A stretch of DNA of 64,000 nucleotides from Saccharina japonica (GCA_008828725.1 MEHQ01000233.1:223321-287320); one strand, 5' to 3'; shown: positions 11,019-21,738, counted from the stretch's first letter. Notes: a model not told the origin generated them from the letters alone. Translations and numbers: made by a program.

Positions 11019-12271
11019 GTGTGTTTAGGTGTGATAATGTATGTATACTGTAGGTGAAAAATGGACTTTGTTTGTGCATCGGCCACGATTTCTCTTCCGA
11101 CCGAGGGGGGCCTCTCTCGCCTCTTGGCTGCGGGTCACGCTGGGGGTCCGCGTGTACACCACGGTATAAGTGTGGGCGCCGACCGGGTTACGTGACGCGT
11201 GTTCTGGGCGTGCGAAGTCGCGAAATCTGGCAAATAATCGCAGGGCGGCGTTCCGCCCAGCCTTTGCCGAGCAGGGCAATGGAAACCCATAAAAAAACAT
11301 AAAACAGCAGCTGGTTTTCGCATGTTCTCCGCTGTGTGTAACAGCTGCCACCTCGCCGGATCGCCTGGCTACCTCGCACCTCTAGCGTGATCCCCTGGCC
11401 ACCTGGCCGCCTCTCACCACGGCCCTCCTCGCGTGAAACAGCAGTCACGTTTCGAGCTCGTTTCTTCGTCACACGGTGCTTTTGTGCGCGTACGAGTTGT
11501 ACTCGAGGATAACAAATGTAACAACCTCACAAATAGCGGCGCAATTTGTTTTGCTTCGGGATTACTTCCGTTGATCAATTTACTGAAGCAGGTCATCTGT
11601 TGATCTGGAAACTTTCATGTTTGGTAAAGTTGCGACCTCGAGCCGCATCGCATACAATCTGGATATCACAGCAGCAGCACCAGTAGCTCATCCAGGAAGC
11701 ACCAGCAGCTGATCCCCCGAACACTTCCTCCAAATTTCAGAAACATCTGCCCATAATGCAGTCTATCAGCAACGGTACAACAGGTGCAGCAGCAAACCTC
11801 ACATACGCTTATACACACAGAAGGAACGCCTGTCTTTCGTGTTCGCCCTTTTCAACTTGAGACGCCCCCGGGATTTCACAATCAACTACATTCCGAAGGG
11901 GAACCTTGTGTCTACACACCTTCGTCTTTTGTGTAGCAAACAAACAATTTGAAAACGAGAATGAGAGAGCAGCAGCCAAAAATGGTATCAACTCACATAA
12001 AATCAAACAAACAAATGAACGAAAAGCCAAAACAAAAAACAGAAGAACCCCAAATCAAGAAATACAAAGCTCGGGAACAGCGTGAACAAACTGAACCAAA
12101 CACACATAAATGGCTTTACCGCTCCGTCTCGAATTGGATGCGTGGTCAACAGTCAAAGGACTAAGGCAAGCAACTAATTACTACGCCCCCCCCCTCCCCA
12201 CCGCCCCGCTACGTACTTGTCTCTCTCTCCCCCCTCCCCCGTTCCCACTACCGCCTTCACCCAACCAACAG
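11019..12271 (+). repeat. Intron with diverged MITE remnant
   Basis: About 11780-11960 carries 'aacgcctg', 'cccttttcaacttg', 'attccgaaggggaacctt', in the same order as the interior of the 629-bp inverted-repeat element at 43729-44357; I read it as an old, decayed copy. 12120-12200 repeats the 1262-1345 segment. A C-rich, pyrimidine-rich stretch leads to the acceptor 'caaccaacag' at 12271. Confidence 0.5.
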
Positions 12272-12409
12272 GCCACCAATGACCACAACCAGACTCTTCA
12301 AGCCGCCGCCGGTGCCCATGAGCGCACAGGGGCGGCGCTAGCGGATAATGCCCAAGAGGAGGCCAACTCCCTCCGCGCAAAACTGGAGGCGCTGGAGAAC
12401 CGTTCCAAG
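12272..12409 (+). CDS. Coiled-coil protein, exon 3 (visible)
   Basis: A 46-codon exon (ATNDHNQTLQAAAGAHE to AKLEALENRSK) between a strong pyrimidine-rich acceptor and donor GTAAAA, phase 0 at both ends. It keeps the helical Ala/Glu/Leu pattern (EEANSLRAKLEALENRSK). The donor lies only about 35 bp before the start of the palindrome at 12444. Confidence 0.7.
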
Positions 12410-12498
12410 GTAAAAATCGCTGAACTTTCCTCGGTGAAATGTTACTGCAGTAAAACAATAAGCAAGTCACCCATCCGCCGGCCCTCCTCAACACCCAC

Positions 12499-12642
12499 CT
12501 GCAAGTCCTTCATCATCTTCTCCATAAGGGCCATTTGCTCTACTGCCTTCTCCTCTCAAGCATCCGCCACACGCACCGCCTCCCGAAGACCCTCCAACTC
12601 CCCCTTCACGCCCTCTCCCGCCTCCTTTGTCGCCCTCAATCC
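12499..12642 (-). pseudogene. Inverted, broken copy of the adjacent coiled-coil exon
   Basis: This is the exact mirror of exon 12692-12835 on the minus strand. It keeps the frame and the GTGGGT donor, and much protein similarity (GLREAVRVA, MALMEKMMKDLQ), but has an in-frame TGA where the plus copy has a sense codon (after REAVRVADA). The acceptor AG of the plus copy is GG here. It therefore cannot act as a normal exon. It is the only minus-strand coding-like segment in the gene. Confidence 0.75.
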
Positions 12643-12691
12643 CCGCGAATTCGCATCCTTGGCCGCAGCGGTCAAGGACGCGAACTCGCAG

Positions 12692-12835
12692 GGATTGAGG
12701 GCGGCGAAGGAGGCGGGAGAGGGCGTGAACGGGGATTTGGAGGGTCTTCGGGAGGCGGTGCGTGTGGCGAAGGCTGGGAAGGAGAAGGCAGTAGAGAAAA
12801 TGGCCCTTATGGAGAAGACGACGAAGGGCTTGCAG
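12692..12835 (+). CDS. Coiled-coil protein, exon 4 (visible), right palindrome arm
   Basis: A 48-codon exon (GLRAAKEAGEGVNGDLEG to MALMEKTTKGLQ), acceptor 'gaactcgcag', donor GTGGGT, phase 0 at both ends. The acceptor lacks a pyrimidine tract, and the coding-like frame continues upstream (AVKDANSQ) to the palindrome axis. The exon may once have been longer and been cut when the palindrome formed, or the alternative acceptor 'ttggccgcag' at 12668 may be used (wrong phase for exon 12272-12409). Coiled-coil composition as in its neighbours. Confidence 0.6.
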
Positions 12836-12890
12836 GTGGGTGTTGAGGACGGTCGGCAGGTGGGGCGGCTTGCTTATTATTTTATTGTTT

Positions 12891-13791
12891 TATTATTGAC
12901 TGTGAAGGATGATGGTAATTCATGGTGATGACGAGTGTAAGGATGCTGTTGGTGGTGATGGTGACAGCGACGATGACGATGACAATTGGGGTGGTGGTGG
13001 TAGGTGGTGGTGGTAGGTGATAGTGGTGGTGGTGGTGGTAGGTGGTGGTGGTGGTAGGTGCTGGTGATGCTGGTGATGGTGATGGTAGTGGTGATATTGA
13101 TAATTGCGGTGGGTCGTTCGTTTGTCGTGCATTGTTGGTGTTGTTGTTTGTTGTTTGGGACTGGCGGCGATTGGCTGTCTCTCTACCAACCGACGTGTGA
13201 ATAAACCGTCGAGCTTGTGTGCAGCAAAGTAACTTGGTTGTTGAGTTTTGTTTGTTTGATTCGGTTTTCGTGGTGTTGTGGTTTCGCAATTTCGTTGCTA
13301 TTTTGAATTTAGCTTACCTAGGACTGCGTTTGTTTCCCCACTCAAAGTTCGAGCAGTTTCCCTAAAAGCGTGACTACAACTGCTAGCATGTACGTCGTTG
13401 GGGGTTGATGTGCTGTACAGTCAGCAGATGTAATTGGTTGGCGCTTGCTGTGCTGTGCTGTACTGTCAGTTTGTCTAGGTGTCTAGCTCTGCCTATCTGT
13501 CTGCCTAGCCGTCTAGCTATCTGCCTTTTTTGTTTTGTCTAGCTGTCTAGCTGTCAGCCTATTTTTCTGTCTAGCTGTCTAGCTGTCTTGCTGTCAACCT
13601 ATATGCCTGCCTTCCTGTCTGTCTGTCTGTCTGTCTACTTGGCAATCTAAAGTGTCTGTCTTGTCTAGCTCTCGTTGGTCTGTTTATCTGCCTGCTTGTC
13701 TGTCTGTTCCTCTCAACGTACCTCTCTCGCTTCGTCTCTTCCCCTTCTCTTTCCATCACTACTGTATACCCCCCCTCTCGCGCGCGCCCAG
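12891..13791 (+). repeat. Intron with GGT/GAT and GTCTAGCT simple repeats
   Basis: 12925-13090 is a (GGT)n/(GAT)n-rich array; the minus strand reads as poly-His/Thr/Pro and is not a gene. 13470-13690 is a degenerate (GTCTAGCT)n/(CTGTCTGT)n minisatellite. The acceptor 'cgcgcgcccag' at 13791 ends the intron. Confidence 0.65.
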
Positions 13792-14541
13792 CAACAGCAC
13801 GCCGACAAGCAGCGTGCGGAGCAGCAGAGACTCAGCAAGCCACCCCCGGGCCTTGTTCAGGCTTCGCGGTCCGTTCAGGCGTCGCCTTCGCCTTCGACTG
13901 CCCCGGCGGCTTACCCCGCTACCTGTCCGTTACAGACCGCAAGCACGATCCCAGCCCGCTCCGTGTCTATCGACCACAAGGCAGGCGAGAGTGAATCTTC
14001 TGAGAGCGCGGAGCGTGCGAAGCGTGACGGCGAGTCGGCTGCAAAGCCCATCATGGGCCGCCCAGTCGGGTGGTACTGCGGTGCAATTGCAAAACCGCAA
14101 GGTGGGAGCGATGCCGGTGGACTTCCTTTCCATGGCAGGAACTCGGGAGGAGGAGGAGGAGGAGGCGAAGGAGGAGAAAGGCAGCCCCAAGTTGGCGGTG
14201 GGCGTGGGAGGTGGGACGGGGGTGGTAGCGGCGGCAGCGGTGGTGGTGGTGGCACCAGCGGCGGCGGTGTTAGTGGCCCTGGTAGCGGCGGCGGCGGTGG
14301 CATTGGCGGGGGCTGGCAGGGTGCGAAGGCTCTGTCTGAGACCGCGTGGCAGCACGAGGGCGCCGCCCTGCAGGCGGGCGCCGCTGCAGACATGGGGGTT
14401 TCTTCGGCGGCGGCGGCGGGTTCGCTAGACAACCATGGGCGTCAGTCGAACGCGGCGGTGGGAACGGTGGAAACTGCCGAAGTTTCAGCGAGAGACGCGC
14501 GGGTGATTGCCGCACAGGCGGCATTACTTTCGAAGTTCCAG
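13792..14541 (+). CDS. Coiled-coil protein, exon 5: low-complexity and Gly-rich
   Basis: A 250-codon exon, phase 0 at both ends (donor GTGAGG at 14542). In order: a last Gln-rich helical piece (QQHADKQRAEQQRLSK, about residues 1-16), a Pro/Ser/Thr/Ala-rich disordered stretch (17-65), an acidic/basic piece with ESSESAERAKRDGES, a segment with GRPVGWYCGAIAKPQGG, then a Gly/Ser-rich tract (about 115-185), and a final helical piece VETAEVSARDARVIAAQAAL. The Gly tract is coded by GGA/GGC/GGT mixtures, so it is not pure nucleotide slippage. Likely a flexible tail following the coil. Confidence 0.7.
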
Positions 14542-17500
14542 GTGAGGCAGGGTTTTCCAAGTTGTTTTGGCTTTTTTAAAACGCGCAACATCTATATGAG
14601 ATCGATGAACAATAGCACGATATAAAGTATACCACACTCGGCCCCTGTTCATATCGAGGATCAAGTCCACAGAGGTGGGGTTTCTGTACACTGAAACATA
14701 CAAATGTATATCTGAGCAAAAAATTAAAAACAAAAACAGAGAGGTGTAGTTTGTGCACGGATTGTAAACGGAGCAAAAGCGAAGTGAACACAAAATACAG
14801 GGAGGTGAGGTTTCCATACGCGTGTAAAAACATAGGTAGCATTTTTCAACTTGGTTTCAGTGTACCCCCAGTCTAGATCTCGGTGATGTGTTGCTGTGTG
14901 ATGTCGTGTTTGTTTCTTTCGTGAACCTTTTGGCGAGCTTTTGTACGCTTTTTCACAACAGCGATATGACAGCCGCCATCTCTGCTCCGACGTGCTTGCA
15001 CTCGGTACACGATGGTGGATTTTCTTAAGCACTGCTTACCGGGGTTTGCGATCACGCTTTTTGAGACATGCAAACATGCCTTTTGTTTCCATCATCAAAC
15101 CCAAAAAGTATTTCGCAAACTGTACCAGATCGAGTCTACGGTACGGTAGTCTACAACAGCAGTCTAATATATCTCACTGCATTTGTGTTAGGGTGGACGG
15201 GCAGGGGAGGAGATAGATTTAGGGTAGGGTGCGAGGGGGGGACAGTTGGAGTTGTTGCGTTGAGCAGGGGTTAGCTGTGGAAGGATCAACGCGGTTATGG
15301 GTGGGGCGTTCGATCATGTGGTGGGGGTCTGATGACGAGTAGTGTGTTGTTTTTCTTCAGGTTGCACTACCGCAGTATTGATAACTCTGTACCTGATATG
15401 TCGCTGTTGTCCCAACAACGCAAAAAATGTCGGGCGCTTGAGGACAAAGCCCCTATGGATGAGTGTTTGGGGTTAGGGTTAATAAGGAGCCCCTTCGGTT
15501 AAAAAAAAAAAAACGGAGTAAAACATACCTGGTATGTTTGCATTTTTGGTTTTTACATTTCCAGTATGATTTCTGGTATTTAGACGACTTTTCATCACTC
15601 CCTGCCGAAAACTACGTTACTCCAGTAATACAACTCGGACTAGCTCCCTTAAGGGGCCCCTTCGGGCAAAACATATCAGAGCAAATAAAAATAAATCCGT
15701 TTTTGTTGTTTTCAGTTGCCATACTGTTTCTGGTATCATTTTCACCTTTTCATGGCTCCCTACGGAAAACGACATTTCTCTGGTTCCAATGCTCAGACCG
15801 CCGACCGATGAAGAGTTCTAGAGAGCGTAGGTCATGATCAACATTTGTGTCTCAGGAGGCGTATCGATCAGACGCCTCTTTCATCACGAAAAGTGCCTCT
15901 TACTCAAAAACGACTCGCCATACCCCTGGTACCCAAAGACGAATTTGAAAAATGGCAGTTTCTCCGGCTGCTGATACTGTTTTAACTCAGATTTTCGACG
16001 AGGACGCCGAGCACTGGTAGTTGAACCTACCTGGGCCTCTAGTTCGACCGTCCGTAGCGTCCTACGTGGCCACAGCAGAGTGTAGATACCAAGCAGGAGC
16101 TCCGAGACGATCTAAAGTCTTGCTGCGGAGCACTTTCGTTTCGTGATGCAAACACAGCCATGCCTACGCTCCCTTGCAGACCCAAGAGCCCCAATACCTC
16201 CTAGAGACTATAGCGAACAAGCTATACGTTGGTCGGTCGGAGGTCTGAGCACTAGAACTGTAGCTATGCCGTGTTCCGTAAGGAGTGTTGATATGGTGTT
16301 ATTATGCCAGAAATAGTATTGCTACTGTAAAAAAGACGAAAACTAATTCTTTTTTCAACACTCAAGTACTCCTTTTTTTATGACCGAAGGGCGGGCCCCT
16401 TAAGTATGGTAGTAGGCATACCTTAAGAACACCTTTTTACATGTGGCAGGCCATCTTTTTGTCTTGGGCGGACGATAGAGCCCACGCCCTCTTCATCGTG
16501 ACAATTGCCTCATGGATAGGAAAACCCCATACCTAAACAACTCCCTACCGAAAACGACATTACTCCTTTACTAAATAAGCGTTGGATTCTCTCCTTGAAT
16601 ATAATACTGTAACACGGCCTATATGACAAGCTATCGTTTTGCCCCAGGCTCATGCATGATTGGTCTCACGCACTCTACCTCACGCCAATCGCTTCACAGA
16701 CAGGAACACTCAAGTATTACAGGGTAGCTGTACGCGATGAAGAGTGTGTGGGAGCGATCATCCTCCTGATACTGAAATACCGCTTGCCTCACGGGCGTTT
16801 CTTAAAGTGCGTTTAGGGAGCTAGTCTGAGGCCTAGTAATACAGTAATAATAATGCCGTTTTCGGTACGTCGTAGAGTGCCATAAATTGTCATTGTTTCA
16901 TGTGTACGTATATACCATAAATGGCAGTTCAGACGTAAACAAATACGGCATGTTTGTTTTTTTCATTCAAAGACTGGAGCACTTCGTTTTTCTTGGCCGA
17001 AGGATTGTTGATACCTGGTAGTTTTTTGTTTGGCATTTTTTCAAATATACCTTTCCGTACCACCGGAACCACACGGGAGCCACACTGTTTCTCTCAAATC
17101 CCTCACGCTATTCCAAGATAACGACGAAGGATTATTGTGCAGGCGGCTAGTATATAATGACCCAGGATTATTGTACAGGCGGCTAGTATATATGATACCA
17201 GTCTGTCTCCATTTATAAGGTAGTTTCACCAGTGGCTCAGGTTTCGTGCGATCACATGTGAGTCTGAGGTCGTTTGGTTCTTTCGTTTTTTTGTTGAATA
17301 TTTTTGTTTTGTTCACGTTGTCCAACCCCCAACCCCTCGCCATATAATACAGTGGTGGAGGCCAACTCGAGAGGTAACGAGCCGGTGTTGCCTGGAATTT
17401 GCGGTCATACCCCGGCAGAGGGGTTCTTTGGCCAATGAGCGCCGCCGATGTAAGGTGTTTCTTGTGACGACTTTCCCCTGTACCGGAAAGTGGCGACACA

Positions 17501-17660
17501 TATCCTCGGTATACCTTTTTCTGGATATGTATGCGATTTGTTGCGCCTGTGCGTGCTGCGGCCTCGGAAATGCTGTTTTCTAAAGGGGTTTTTCTTCCAC
17601 ACCTGCTCGTGTACGCATACATATATACGGCGTGGCCACCCGTGGGTCCAAATGTTGCAG
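14542..17660 (+). other. Long intron, repeat remnants
   Basis: No exon seen. At 15.47-15.87 and 16.38-16.56 kb there are related pieces sharing 'aggggccccttcggg' and 'ctccctaccgaaaacgacatt', so a repeat family with decayed copies is present. 'gggttagggttaataagg' at 15470 resembles a telomere word but is a single short run. A 37-bp direct repeat ('ggattattgtacaggcggctagtata') lies at 17126-17195. Confidence 0.45.
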
Positions 17661-17756
17661 GGGCGGGCATCGCAGTCAGCAGCAAGTGGGGGTGTCACGC
17701 CTCCGCCACTGCCGTACACGGGCCCGGGCGCCAGGGCTCGTTCGCCTCCCATGAAG
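17661..17756 (+). CDS. Coiled-coil protein, small exon 6 (visible)
   Basis: A 32-codon exon bounded by acceptor 'aatgttgcag' and donor GTGAGA at 17757, phase 0 at both ends. It reads GRASQSAASGGVTPPPLPY then TGPGARARSPPMK: a Pro/Ser/Gly-rich linker with SPP, consistent with the disordered tail begun in the previous exon. It was too short to stand out by length; the evidence is splice borders, phase and composition. Confidence 0.5.
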
Positions 17757-19089
17757 GTGAGACCGTTCGCTATAAATCCATGTGGTGCAGCCGATGATAG
17801 CTCACTCTCTGCGGTGCGCTTGTAGATTAGCATGAACCCCCAGGGGTGGGTCTGATTCCAGGGTGAACCCGAGTGCAAGGGTTGTCCTGTCTTGGTGCAT
17901 AACGCCGCACGCATGGTAAACTATTGTCGTATCACATCATCTATTATGTTATATGACTGCTGCTCCTTCGAGCCATTCGACGAATAGTCCAGGTTGTCTT
18001 GTTTCTCTCCTGACGTTTCATGCCTGTAAGTGCTCACACGGGTGTGCGTTGTAGGGTGTAAACTCTGGATGTACCCGGATACACACCCCGAGTATGACCC
18101 AAACAACTAGGTTTGGTACCTGAGTATGACTGACACAACCAGGTTTGGTACCCGAGTACCCTAGAATACATTCCCCACTAAACGGTGTGACCTGAACAAC
18201 CAGGTTTGGTACCCGAGTATGGCCAATACAGCTAGATTTTGGTACCCGAGTATACCCAAAACAATCGGGTTTGGTACCCGAGTATGACCAATACAGCTAG
18301 GTTTGGTACCCGAGTACCCCAGAGTATGTTTCCCTACTAAACACACCCTTGGTGTTTCTTACTAGCGCAGAGAAAGCATTGCTCCGACGGACGTCACTAC
18401 TATTAATAGGCGCGGTACCCGTACTGGTTGCCGGTACATCGTGATACAGAACCTGCAGATGAGCAGCACCCGCATGTTTCGAGGGCCAGCATACTATTAA
18501 TACTCAGAGCTGACAAATGCCGCTCGCGTCGCGAGAGCCGGCACGCTATTTGGTTTTGGTCGCACAACAGACAAAAACGCCTCTTCTCTATTTACACGCT
18601 ATTCATTGCTCAGGTTTGGTGGCACAATACATGGTAACGCGTCCGTTATCTGCGGAGTTTTTTTTCCTTTTGTCTTGCTTCCGCCATACCATCACCGACC
18701 ACCGCATGTTCGTAGCAGGATACTCTATTCATAATGCAAACGATGCCGCTGGTACCTAGTTTCGTACAGCGCCTTCAAGTGTCGTATGGGCGAGGTTACA
18801 GCAGAATAAACATGTACCAGGTACCAGGTATACAGGAGAGCCGTCTGAGCGGAAAACCGGGGATAAAACCCGGCCATCCCCTGTCAACACCCGGAAACTG
18901 TTTGTTCCCGTCCCCTGTCTACGATATGAATACATTTCCAAGCCTGTTGGTATTAAACGGCCTTATTCTGATGCCAATTTTCCTGCACCCGGTGCTTGAA
19001 TTTCGGAAAGTTTAAATGGATCTTATATACTGAAACAGAGTGGGACATGTATTCGACGCAAATGATGCTGTTTGCTAAGCAGGGTACAG
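17757..19089 (+). repeat. Intron with ~38-bp 'GGTTTGGTACCCGAGTA' minisatellite
   Basis: From about 18070 to 18330, six imperfect repeats share the core 'ggtttggtacccgagta' followed by variable 'tgaccaatacagcta'. Two larger blocks end in 'ccctactaaac', so there is a second level of duplication. The rest of the intron has no recognised gene. Confidence 0.65.
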
Positions 19090-19428
19090 CAGTTTTCAGG
19101 ATTAGTGGAAGCCGTGCGCTCGGCCGACCATCCCCTCTTGTTTATTTCTTCTCGTGGTCCGTCCACTCTTGTACGCTCAATCTACCCGGCCGAAACAGCC
19201 GGAGGGGTGGTTGCTGCCGTCGACGATGACGCGCCCTGCGTTGCCATCTTCTCAAGTCTATTTTCCGCAAGGAAGTGCATGCCAAGAGCACACCGGTGCG
19301 CAAACTGCTACAACTCCGAGACCCAAGACCCACGGGGCTTGTTTCCTTGCAATGTTGACTGGTCGCACGATTTGTGTGCTGCCGGGGTTTGGGTTGTTCA
19401 CCAGCATATGACCGGTCGGAATGTTTAG
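19090..19428 (+). CDS. Probable terminal exon with degenerate GATA-like finger
   Basis: After the tandem acceptor 'gggtacag/cag' the phase-0 frame runs 112 codons to TAG 19426-19428. It begins QFSGLVEAVRSADHPLLFIS, has an acidic patch (AAVDDDAPC) and ends with Cys70-x2-Cys73, a 22-residue spacer, Cys96 and the segment DLCAAGVWVVHQHMTGRN. This resembles the GATA finger pattern C-x2-C ... LCNACG(V/L)W...H...RN, but the loop is longer than usual and the fourth Cys is absent, as if one codon had been lost between Ala and Gly. Zinc binding is therefore doubtful. I place it as the last exon of the coiled-coil gene; a separate small gene is possible. Confidence 0.45.
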   Translation, partial: QFSGLVEAVRSADHPLLFISSRGPSTLVRSIYPAETAGGVVAAVDDDAPCVAIFSSLFSARKCMPRAHRCANCYNSETQDPRGLFPCNVDWSHDLCAAGVWVVHQHMTGRNV

Positions 19429-19520
19429 TAGTGTATGCGATACCCACTGCCGCCCGCACGCTTCTGATGCGCGGACTCTGATTCAGCCCTCCCACGTTAA
19501 TCCACGGCGCCGCCCTACGT

Positions 19521-19796
19521 ATGCTGTTACCGCGTCACCAGACACCCGAACATTCTCTCTCGAAGTTTGACAAGCTCTACGAGAAAAGGAAGCCGGCCAT
19601 TGAAAAGGTGCAGCCGTGGTTTTCGGGATACCGCATTGCCATTGACGACGACGGCAACTGCTACGGCACATCTTGGCTGGTGCTGACTGTGGTGTGGGCT
19701 GTGCAATGCCGTAGCCGCCTGGTGTTTATCACCAAGAGACTGGAGGCGGCACGATGCTGCGACGGAGCCTTCGGAGGTCTCGACGCCCGAGCACAG
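19521..19796 (+). CDS. OTU/otubain-like protein, exon 1
   Basis: The frame starts at ATG 19521 (MLLPRHQTPEH) and ends at donor GTGAGG (19797), 92 codons, phase 0. Residues 14-40 (SKFDKLYEKRKPAIEKVQPW...) lead into IAIDDDGNCYGTSW: Asp44-Gly-Asn-Cys47 matches the catalytic D-G-N-C block of OTU cysteine proteases, and the preceding helix matches otubain layout. The usual Phe-Tyr-Arg after Cys is Tyr-Gly-Thr, and I could not place the catalytic His. So OTU-like is a proposal; deubiquitinase activity is unproven. ATG 19521 lies only 92 bp after the stop at 19428; an alternative is an internal exon from acceptor 'cgtcaccag' (19542), which would fuse this to the upstream gene. Confidence 0.55.
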
Positions 19797-20120
19797 GTGA
19801 GGCGACACACAGGTTTTATCTTCTACCGGGTACAAAATGCAACCAACCACCTCAGTTTATGTCTCTCTCTAGCTCGCTCGCTCGCTCGCTCGCTCGCCTC
19901 TGCTCTCAGTGCGCCTCTCCTACTTGCTGAGTGGCTTGTGGCGATGGTGGTGTGCGAATCCAATACGAGGGGGGGGGTGGGCGCCGCAGGCAAAAGTGCA
20001 AGCGGGCTATATAGGGCTAACGACTGCCGCAGAGGTCACATCCGACTGATGCCACTGATACTGCTGCTGCTGCTACACGCGCCTGAAAACGCCAATCGCT
20101 TTTGCGTCGCTTGTTTGCAG
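19797..20120 (+). other. Intron
   Basis: Contains a (GCTC)n run ('gctcgctcgctcgctcgc') at 19873-19900 and ends with a clear acceptor 'cttgtttgcag' at 20120. Confidence 0.6.
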
Positions 20121-20393
20121 GGTTACGTCAACTGCTTGATAACTTACGTGAAGGAGAAGCAGGGCAGGTGGAGCGGCCGCGCCCGCCACCGGGACACGGA
20201 GGACACGCGTTTCGGTGCATCCCTCGCGGTGGAGGTGGTGAAGATGCTCCGTGGAGGGGACTGCCCGAAAGACGCACGCGAGGGAAACTTGAGCGGCGAG
20301 CCCGAGTGGCTGAGGCTGAAGTGGGGTATCGCCATCGCGTCGCGTGCGTTGGACGTCTGTTCGGCAGGTGCCAACAACTCTCATGGCGATAAG
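20121..20393 (+). CDS. OTU-like protein, exon 2
   Basis: A 91-codon exon, phase 0 at both ends (donor GTGAGC at 20394). It reads GYVNCLITYVKEKQGRW, then a basic patch, DTRFGASLAVEVVKMLRGGD, EPEWLRLKWGIAIASRALDV and ends ANNSHGDK. The alternation of amphipathic helices would suit the helical region that follows the catalytic Cys in otubains, but no diagnostic residues are visible. Two other frames are open over parts of it and are shadows. Confidence 0.65.
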
Positions 20394-21537
20394 GTGAGCT
20401 TACGATGGCAGCGATAGTGCCACGAGAGATTAACGCTGCTTGCGAAGGGGATGGGGAATAATGCTCTCTTGGTGGTATCGTTCGTGTATACAGGGAAAAG
20501 AGCGGAGGAGAGATCTTTTGTGTGTGAGGCCAAACACATTTTTCGGAACGGAGCGGGACACCAACCGCATCTACGTTTCCTGTTTCGTAAAACAAGCAAC
20601 TGCTTTGCAGTTCGTACCCGGGTGCCTGTCAAAAAAGGACGCGAGGTACGGGACAGGTCGGCTTTTTCACAAGTCTTCACAGCACGGACTGATAGTCGAT
20701 TCCCACTTGATGGTCTAGCTCTTATAGGGCAGATATATTCCTGATCTGTATGATCTGTATGATCTACAGCTCATGTTGTCGGGATGGGGGAGCCATATAT
20801 ATATAATGCTCGATCTGTCACACGTTTCCTTGATTGACCTGTCACACGTTTCCTGGATGGGACGTACTACAGGTCCTGTACAACGTATCACAGTGGCAGG
20901 TTAGGATTTATAGTCGAAAACCTGCTGTAAATGGTAATATCTCTGAGGTGTGCAATTCTTCAATAGGGTACGTAAGGGGACGGCGGACTGACGGTAAGCT
21001 TACAGGCACGGACGGCTGTGGCTGATCAGTCAACGTACTTTCCGCGATACGGTCGGCTGCCGTCGTCGAGGAAACGGCATATGGGGCGGCACGGCTGGCT
21101 GAAGAGCGAAAACAAAATTGCTGATCGCTTGACCCATTTTGTGGCGGAGGTTTTGACAGGTTGACAAACGTGGCGATTAGTGTCGGCTATCGCATCGAAA
21201 TCTTCGATATACATATCAAAATTGAATTATCGAACTTTCGATATATCGAAATTGAAATATCGAGCTTTCGACAAAACAATTATCGAGTATCGAACGTGTT
21301 TAGCCCTCCATCCCGTACCATCCCAGTGTTTTTCATGAAGATAGTGAACGAAGGCTTCCGATGTATCAAATATCGTAAGCGCATCGTTTTTGTTTTTGTT
21401 TCTATTTATCTTACTCGATTTTCTTTCGATTTTGCGATGGTGGCTTTCACTACGTACGTACAGAAACTTGTTTTACGTACGCCTGCCGCAGAGAGACTTT
21501 TCGACACCCTCTGCCGTGTCCAACCGATTCACTACAG
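20394..21537 (+). other. Intron, no gene seen
   Basis: AT-rich. 20740-20860 contains two copies of 'gatctgtatgatctgtatg' and 'ctgtcacacgtttcc'. 21180-21300 has repeats of 'tatcgaaattgaa'. Ends 'attcactacag' at 21537. Confidence 0.5.
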
Positions 21538-21738
21538 ATGAAGCTTAGCACGCTATGCGAGAGCGTGGAGCTCGACATGGGGATGAGTGCAGCAATCCGC
21601 GCAAGCCTTCCAATAGGAAGTGAAGGAGGCAACCCCGCCTCAAGCGACATCCTGCGGCCTGCAGGGAGCGTGGGGCTTCTAGCAAGTTTGGTGGTCGACT
21701 CGTACGCATCAGCGAAGCCAAATAAACGGATGTCCGAG
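21538..21738 (+). CDS. OTU-like protein, exon 3
   Basis: A 67-codon exon between acceptor 'cactacag' and donor GTGAGC at 21739, phase 0 at both ends. It reads MKLSTLCESVELDMGMSAAI, RASLPIGSEGGNPASSDILR, PAGSVGLLASLVVDSYASA and ends PNKRMSE. It starts with ATG, but the strong acceptor just before it and the phase fit argue for an internal exon. No motif recognised. Confidence 0.65.

Larger units (their letters stand above)
12444..12890. repeat. ~445-bp palindrome, 1-nt spacer, containing an exon
   Basis: Left arm about 12444-12666 and right arm 12668-12890 are reverse complements with no net indel across the exon part; the axis is the A at 12667. By eye about 10% of exon-arm positions differ. 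The right arm contains the exon 12692-12835 and its downstream intron start; the left arm contains the same exon, donor and intron bases inverted. The divergence argues for an old inverted duplication, not a fresh assembly fold-back. Confidence 0.85.

Noticed and set aside
15468..15485. Telomere-like GGGTTAGGGTTA
   Set aside because: Only two units; also at 35.73 kb a variant. Too short for interstitial telomere; chance or repeat debris.
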